A model generated the notes under the pieces. The model was not told the origin of the DNA, ran no database searches, and saw nothing but the letters and a program-made list of their open reading frames with translations. This document shows, piece after piece, positions 58,440 through 64,000 of a DNA stretch of 64,000 nt; the stretch's first letter is position 1; the number at the start of each line of letters is the position of its first letter. The stretch is from the NCBI GenBank assembly GCA_037783415.1, contig JAZGTN010000073.1:4712001-4776000 (forward strand), given 5' to 3'. A program made the position numbers and the translations under genes. This DNA comes from Leptasterias polaris (taxonomy: Eukaryota; Echinodermata; Asteroidea; Forcipulatida; Asteriidae).

Positions 58440-61400
58440 ATGTCATTACGTATTGCTCTTGCAGAAGTAGTCAGTCTTGTGAGGCGAAGGGTTCTTGGAA
58501 CGTACAGAAATAACCGCTACCCAGCAGTAAAACCGCAAAAGGAGGCAGTTTCAGCAAGACTAAGCCTCCGGCAATCTTTTATCAGCGGTCAGGGAGGTAG
58601 AGTTCAGAGCTTTGCCGCTCAGTTGCGTCGGAATGCAGCGCTGAGGTTCATCGAAACTCGCAATGCTACTGGGAGAAGGGCGACGTGGTACTGGGGATGG
58701 GGACGATTTTGCCCTGGGTTTGCCTTCGCGGGACTGACTCTAGCTGCCGGGGAAAGTAGTCGTCTGCTTGGACAAGACGATGGCGAGGTGTCTGGAATGA
58801 AGACGGTGCAAAGATTGCCACTGGACACGTGCTGCAATATAGTTAGGGTGAGAATAGACTTGGACTGGAGTAATTTTTTTATAGATTCCCTGCAATTCTG
58901 CATGATATTTCATCAAACTCAATTGAGACATTGGGGGTGGGGGTGATGGATGTATCGAACCACTTAAACATCTACATTCTCATTCTCTAGAGTGGATTAG
59001 GTGGGGGTGAGCATTAGCATTCGGAATAAGAACATGTATTTTTAGGGGTGTTGGAACAACAACAGGTGTGTACCCCTGTTACTGTCAGATCCAACCCAGT
59101 ATTGTTTTGTAGATTCAGACCAGGTGAGATCCATGTAGAGGCTAGAGGTAGACAGTTTGCCTGCCACAACATGTCCTACCCCCCTATTATTTCCAGGAAT
59201 GCTTCACAGTGGAGAGAAGATAACAATTTTTTAAATTTTTATCAGGATATTTTTGGAAGGGAAGACACTTGCCCCGACCTGAATCTTGAAGAGAAAGATT
59301 TCCCCTCCAACATCTCTTCTTATGACATCTCCAAGACACTTCTTGGCAAAGGCACAAGTGCCTCTATCTATGCAGCAAGACTGACGACCCGCTCGGAGGA
59401 AAGAGAACTGGAAACCACAAATGAGGAAGATTCTGTTGAAGAAGAAGTTGATGATGAGAGTGAAGATGACTGGGAGATGGTTTCTGTTGATGGAGGACTG
59501 GGACCTGGCAATCTTCAAGATGCTGAGACTGAAGGAGTCAGCTCGCTTGGAACCCTGGAGGAAGTCTCTGATGCAGATGAAGAAGCTCTTGATGAGGCCA
59601 GGGAAGATTGTTCTCAAGAACTTTCCTTGAAGGCAGATGCTGATGAAGGCTACGATCTGGCTTTGAAGGTGAGACCATACCAGGCAAAACATCTACAAAG
59701 ATTTTTGTTTGGGCAATTTGTTAACAGCAATATTCAACAACTTGCCAGAAACAGAGCATTGAAAATAGTCATCCAGTCACAATAGGAAAGTCTAACAAAG
59801 TTTAAACACAGTCAAGAAGTGTATCTTTTCAAAAAATAATTTTTACCTGATATCCACTTAGATGATGTTTAACTATGATGTAGACTCCAACTTCTTGGCC
59901 ATCTCACACGCTTTTCAGCGAGAGTACCTGCCTCTCTGGCCAGCAGCGGTAACCAAGGGGATGTTTGGAGCTGTCCAATGGGAGAATGGGTAAGAAAATT
60001 GTATAGCACCTAACATTTTGAAAGGCTATGTTTCATTGGCTGCGAAGAATGGTGTATGAATAATGATTATTTATGAGTGCAATGGTGAACAAAATTTCAT
60101 GAGTTGAAAGATGGAATGTTCCATTCAACGAGGCAAAGCATGGTGAGTAGTACCCAATGCACGTTTTTTGCCGTTGGCCATTTAATGATTTGTGACCAAC
60201 AATCCTCAATGACAAGGAACTACGTGTTATTTCAAAAACTTGTGGTGGCACTTTGTCGATAGTTGAGATTCTTTCTACTTTCCAGGCACAGGACAAAGAA
60301 GAAAAAGGAACTTTTTCTGCCGTTGCATCCAAACACTCTTGAGATCTACCATGCATTTGTTGCACCGACGGTGACCCATGACCTGGAGGAGGCTCGGACC
60401 CTCTTCCCAGCTGCATTACCAATGAGACTTCATGTGGATGGGTTGGGACGGAACCAGACCATGTTTTTAATCATGAAGAGGTATGTATTGTAAAAAATCT
60501 TTAGAAATTGAAAAAGAAAGCCATTTATTTTATTCGTTCGGCCCCACCGGTCTCATCCAAGACTGATGAGCTTGTACAAATTTGTGTTCAAGATGTAGTG
60601 ATGCATGATGGGAATGACTACTGCAGTTGGCGTAATGCGCACACACCAAATGATAATGCATGTAGGTTCCATGAATGTAAATAATCTTTCTAAGCCAATG
60701 TTGCTAGGAGAATGTTGCTATCGAGCCCTATTTTTAGTACCAGGCAAAGAATGACTATAATTAACGGATTTACACAATAGAGCTCAATTATTATTGAGCA
60801 CCCTTAGCAACAGTCGTAGCCAGAGCCATAACCGCCAATTCAGATCTGACTCAACAGTTTAAATATCATTGTCAAATTTCTACCTTGTCAGTGTCAATAT
60901 TTTCTTTATCGATGTCATTTCATTTTTCTTTGTAGGTATGACATGACACTGGAAGAGTACAACTACGCTATTGGTTGCCCATCACAGCGTGTTGCCATGG
61001 TGATGATTGCACAACTTCTGGAGGGTGTGTCACACTTGGTTGATTATGGGATAGCTCATCGTGATCTAAAGTCCAATAACATCTTAGTTGACATTTCAGA
61101 AGGTAATTTTTAAAATGATTAATTTGTCTGATGCAGTGCTGGAAAATGGTTTATGAAAAATTTAGTGTTTATAAACCTTTTGCAAAGGTCACCATGGGTG
61201 ATGTCAAACAATGGAAACTTGCATGTGTATGCGCGCACCATGCACATCTCTCAGCCAATGATAGGTCTCCCTTTGACCTCCAGTGAGTCTATTGACCCAC
61301 TGGACTGCCGTCAAACAGCACATAAAAACATGGTAAGTGTGAAAACGACGCTTCGCTTAAAATGTGTACTACACATTAGTCCAAAATGGCGCAATCAAGA

Positions 61401-63114
61401 TTATTGTGATGACGACATGAGGTGAATCGAGTCGATTTATTATGTTCTGGTTGAATTTTGAAGGGAGCCCTCGTGTGGTGATAGCTGATTTTGGATGCTG
61501 CCTGGCAGATGACACAGTGGGGCTACACCTTCCCTATCCAACGAGACATACAGAGATTGGTGGAAACAGCGCCCTCATGGCCCCCGAGGTATGATATGTA
61601 TATTAATAATTTAGGAGGCTAATCATCATGCAAGGGGGCCTTTTGGCAGCCAGTCACATCGAACCATAACTTATACTGTTGATTATTTTTACTCAAATTC
61701 ATTTCAGTAAACGTAATCTTGCAAACTAATACGCAAGAGAAATTTAATTCTGTTGTAGAAATGTAGATATTAACAAGAGAATCATTGGAAAATGTCAACT
61801 CAGGGACAAGACCCTCCCTTAGACCTTTTTAGTTTAGTGGAAGTAGGTGTAGTCTTGTGGCCATTGACTGCCGCTTAGAGGGTAATGTACAAGCTGCTTG
61901 CAGCCACCGTAGGTTTCTAAAGGGTTAACCTTATAGCTTCCAGTTTTAACCATTTTCGTGTATGGGTAATTTTTGAAATAGCAAAAGAAATGAAAACAAC
62001 AAGTAATGGCCACACCTGTGTGTTGTTCCAAGAGATGACATTATCTAAGCTCTACATTGTTTGTTAACAAAAATTACAGATCAAGTCAACTACACCTGGC
62101 CCTGGCTCTTCCATCAACTACACCAAATCTGATGCTTGGGCTATTGGAGCTATAAGTTATGAGATTTTGGGCTTGCAGAATCCTTTCTATCGCCATGACA
62201 GTGGGAGGCAGGGTCTCGACAGTGCTTCGTACAAGGAAGACCAGCTGCCGAAATTACCAGACAACACAGATCATGGTCTAGTGAAAGTCATCAAGGGTTT
62301 GCTGAGGAAAGATCCCCAGATGGTAAGGTGTAAAACACAACTTTGTCATTGATTTCACCAGAAACTTCTCTTTGCAACAAATGGTTGATTACTTCAACAA
62401 GGTTACATCTTGTTTGGTATTCTTTGTAGAGTTCTGTGCACCTTATCGTGACCTCTGACCTGCTTTAGAGTAAGCTTTTATAAAGTAAGTGATTGTGCAA
62501 TCAAGCGACTCTAGTTTTGAGGCATGCAAGACCTTTGTCAAGTTTGACTTTGAAATTTTGAGCTAATTAAAAGTTTGTTTTGGGTGAAGGATTCGTGTCA
62601 AAATTTGGCAGAGCAGTGACCTCTTGTCACTTAGTAGCAAGCTCAGAAGACATCTTCTCTAGAATGCAAGAAGTTGTTGATTCCGCAAATGCTAGTATTT
62701 TCTTTTTGCACTCGGAAAAATTCTGAGCATACAGTTTTTTTATCATTCAATTGTGAAAGTCTAAAATAGAAAAGACAAATTTCAAAATGTTTCACGTCGA
62801 TTTTTCAACAGCGACCTACTGCGAGGATAGCAGCCAACATGCTTCACCTGTCTCTATGGCAACCGCCAGTTTTCACCTTCACATCGATGGGAGAATGTCG
62901 TGTGATTCCCGCTCAAATCTCCATCCAGCAGCACCTGAAAACATGGCTGCTGTGTACGACAGCTGGCCTGCTGTGTCAAAGGTCAACTCAGAGTCGGAAT
63001 GTCAAAGGTCAAAAGCTCTGGCTTGACCCCACTGAGTATCAGTTGTGTACGACCTTCATGTCAGGTGTGACCCGAAATGACCTCCTACAGGCAGCATACC
63101 TTTTGGTTGAGTAG
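58440..63114 (+). CDS. PINK1: PTEN-induced kinase 1, mitochondrial Ser/Thr kinase (8 exons, ~675 aa)
   Basis: PINK1 accumulates on damaged mitochondria and phosphorylates ubiquitin and Parkin to trigger mitophagy (family knowledge). Exons: 58440-58847, 59210-59668, 59862-59989, 60286-60480, 60936-61102, 61464-61588, 62080-62322, 62812-63114. Phases fit throughout; the exon 2 acceptor (CACAG, 59,209) is the least certain. Seen: an Arg-rich N-terminus suited to mitochondrial import; a hydrophobic segment WYWGWGRFCPGFAFAGLTL (about 83-105); Gly loop LLGKGTSASIYAA (about 180-192); a long acidic insert (about 199-266); catalytic Lys289 in LALK; HRDLKSNN with Asp440; DFG with Asp461 in VVIADFGCCLADD; APE near the end of exon 6; SDAWAIGAISYEI; and the PINK1-specific C-terminal region ending AAYLLVE. 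It is longer than human PINK1 (581 aa), chiefly through the acidic insert and exon 2. Confidence 0.95.
61185..61290 (+). mobile_element. Ancient family A MITE remnant in PINK1 intron 5
   Basis: The order AAACAATGGAAAC, GCGCGCACCATGCAC, CAGCCAATGATAGGTC and TTTGACCTCCAG follows the interior of family A at 430-530 with many changes. The TAGACC ends are lost. Confidence 0.55.
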
Positions 63115-64000
63115 GCTACCTTACATGCACAACTGCACGAGGGCTCTGTTTACAACAAGGCTTTTGTCATAGGGGGACGGATTAAGAAGACCCTACACAA
63201 GTCCCTTCATTAGAAATGTTGTCTCAGCGTTATTCTGTTCTGCCCACACATTTAAATTGTCTATGCAGAATGTAACAAGCATGCCTCAGCTTAGTTTCTC
63301 CCTTAGGAATTCCTTCCATGCTTGAACTATTCCTTAACCCATATCCGCATCACTGGTCACAGTGCATAAACTCTGTTCCTGCCTATAAAGCCCATGTAGC
63401 TGCGTTACGATAAACATTCATTTTTTACTACCTTGCAAATAAACAAATCCTAAAAAACTGTATACTAACAGAAAGAGCACGTGAAATATATTTTGTCTCA
63501 TATCACTAATAAAGAAAGACACTTACTTCTTGCTCGTCTACGGGTTTTTCCTGCTGGTAGGCGCTATCAACGTTTGTTTGTTCTACGGTTATGTAGATAT
63601 GGGTCAATACAATAAAACAAACGAAAAACAGCTTTACACTACAGGGTGTTTCTTGACTTACTAGTGTGGCATTTATTTGCATACAATTGCCTCATTGTCA
63701 AGAAGACAACACTACAGAGTACAAAAGAGTCATTGTCTCCTAAGAGTGTCTTTGTTCTTGCAGAGGTCTCCTCACAAATTATTAAATTGTTTTTTTAAAT
63801 ATCTAATATTATTACATTTTGCTTTTAGTTGAAAACTCTAAAACTCCATCTTCATTCTCTGTCAAATAATTTTAACATTACTGCTTTATTTATAAACGAC
63901 TCTTTGTGGGAACAAAATTCCTCTCTGCGGAAAGCAACTTTACGGCTTGAAAGTAATAGTCTCCTTAGGTGCAATTTTAGGACAAGACATAGATCCATTG
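63115..64000. other. 3' flank of PINK1
   Basis: Likely 3' UTR and intergenic DNA. AATAAA polyadenylation signals occur at about 63,437, 63,506 and 63,606, any of which could end the PINK1 transcript. No further gene was recognised up to the window end. Confidence 0.5.

Noticed and set aside
1..64000. CRISPR array, bacterial operon or phage features
   Set aside because: Spliced eukaryotic genes throughout; no regularly spaced identical repeats with unique spacers.
63400..64000. 3' end of a neighbouring gene on the minus strand
   Set aside because: No conserved coding block could be read in any frame.

Overview
The window is animal nuclear DNA: intron-rich genes with GT-AG splice sites, AT-rich spacers and a high load of short DNA transposons. 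Three multi-exon genes can be read through, all with vertebrate-like protein families. The dispersed repeats look like those I remember from echinoderms, most likely a sea star. That species guess rests on memory and cannot be proven here.

Layout. (1) 1-1,499: no gene recognised. (2) 1,500-57,890: a tandem array of a ~20 kb unit carrying a phospholipid scramblase (PLSCR) gene on the minus strand. Only the upstream tail of a 'unit 0' is present (1,500-3,040). Unit 1 (about 3,041-26,140) carries an intact 9-exon PLSCR gene (407 aa). Unit 2 (about 26,440-47,460) carries a second intact 9-exon gene (345 aa). Unit 3 (about 53,815-57,890) is a relic: downstream spacer plus a scrap of intron 2, no exons. 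(3) 47,461-53,814, between units 2 and 3: a mobile-element island. It holds a long hairpin, a Mutator-like transposase gene broken by one stop codon and bracketed by two almost identical 480-bp repeats, and a non-autonomous element with a perfect 9-bp target duplication. (4) 58,440-63,114 plus strand: a complete 8-exon PINK1 kinase gene (about 675 aa) with an unusually long acidic insert. (5) 63,115-64,000: its 3' flank.

The paralogous units serve as a clock. Comparing units 1 and 2 shows filled and empty sites for many insertions, such as piggyBac (TTAA), a tRNA-related SINE (13-bp duplication), TA-duplicating MITEs and 9-bp-duplicating Mutator-type elements. The two PLSCR proteins have diverged in functional places: copy 2 has lost six residues at the edge of the Ca2+-binding loop and the Cys-Cys-Gly-Pro motif, and copy 1 has an expanded Pro-Gln-Gly N-terminal repeat.

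PINK1 (mitochondrial quality control kinase) and PLSCR (bilayer lipid scrambling) are not known to me to form one pathway; their adjacency looks like ordinary neighbourhood. Boundaries of units and old repeats are by-eye and accurate to tens of bases; exon boundaries of the three genes were checked for splice consensus and reading-frame phase.
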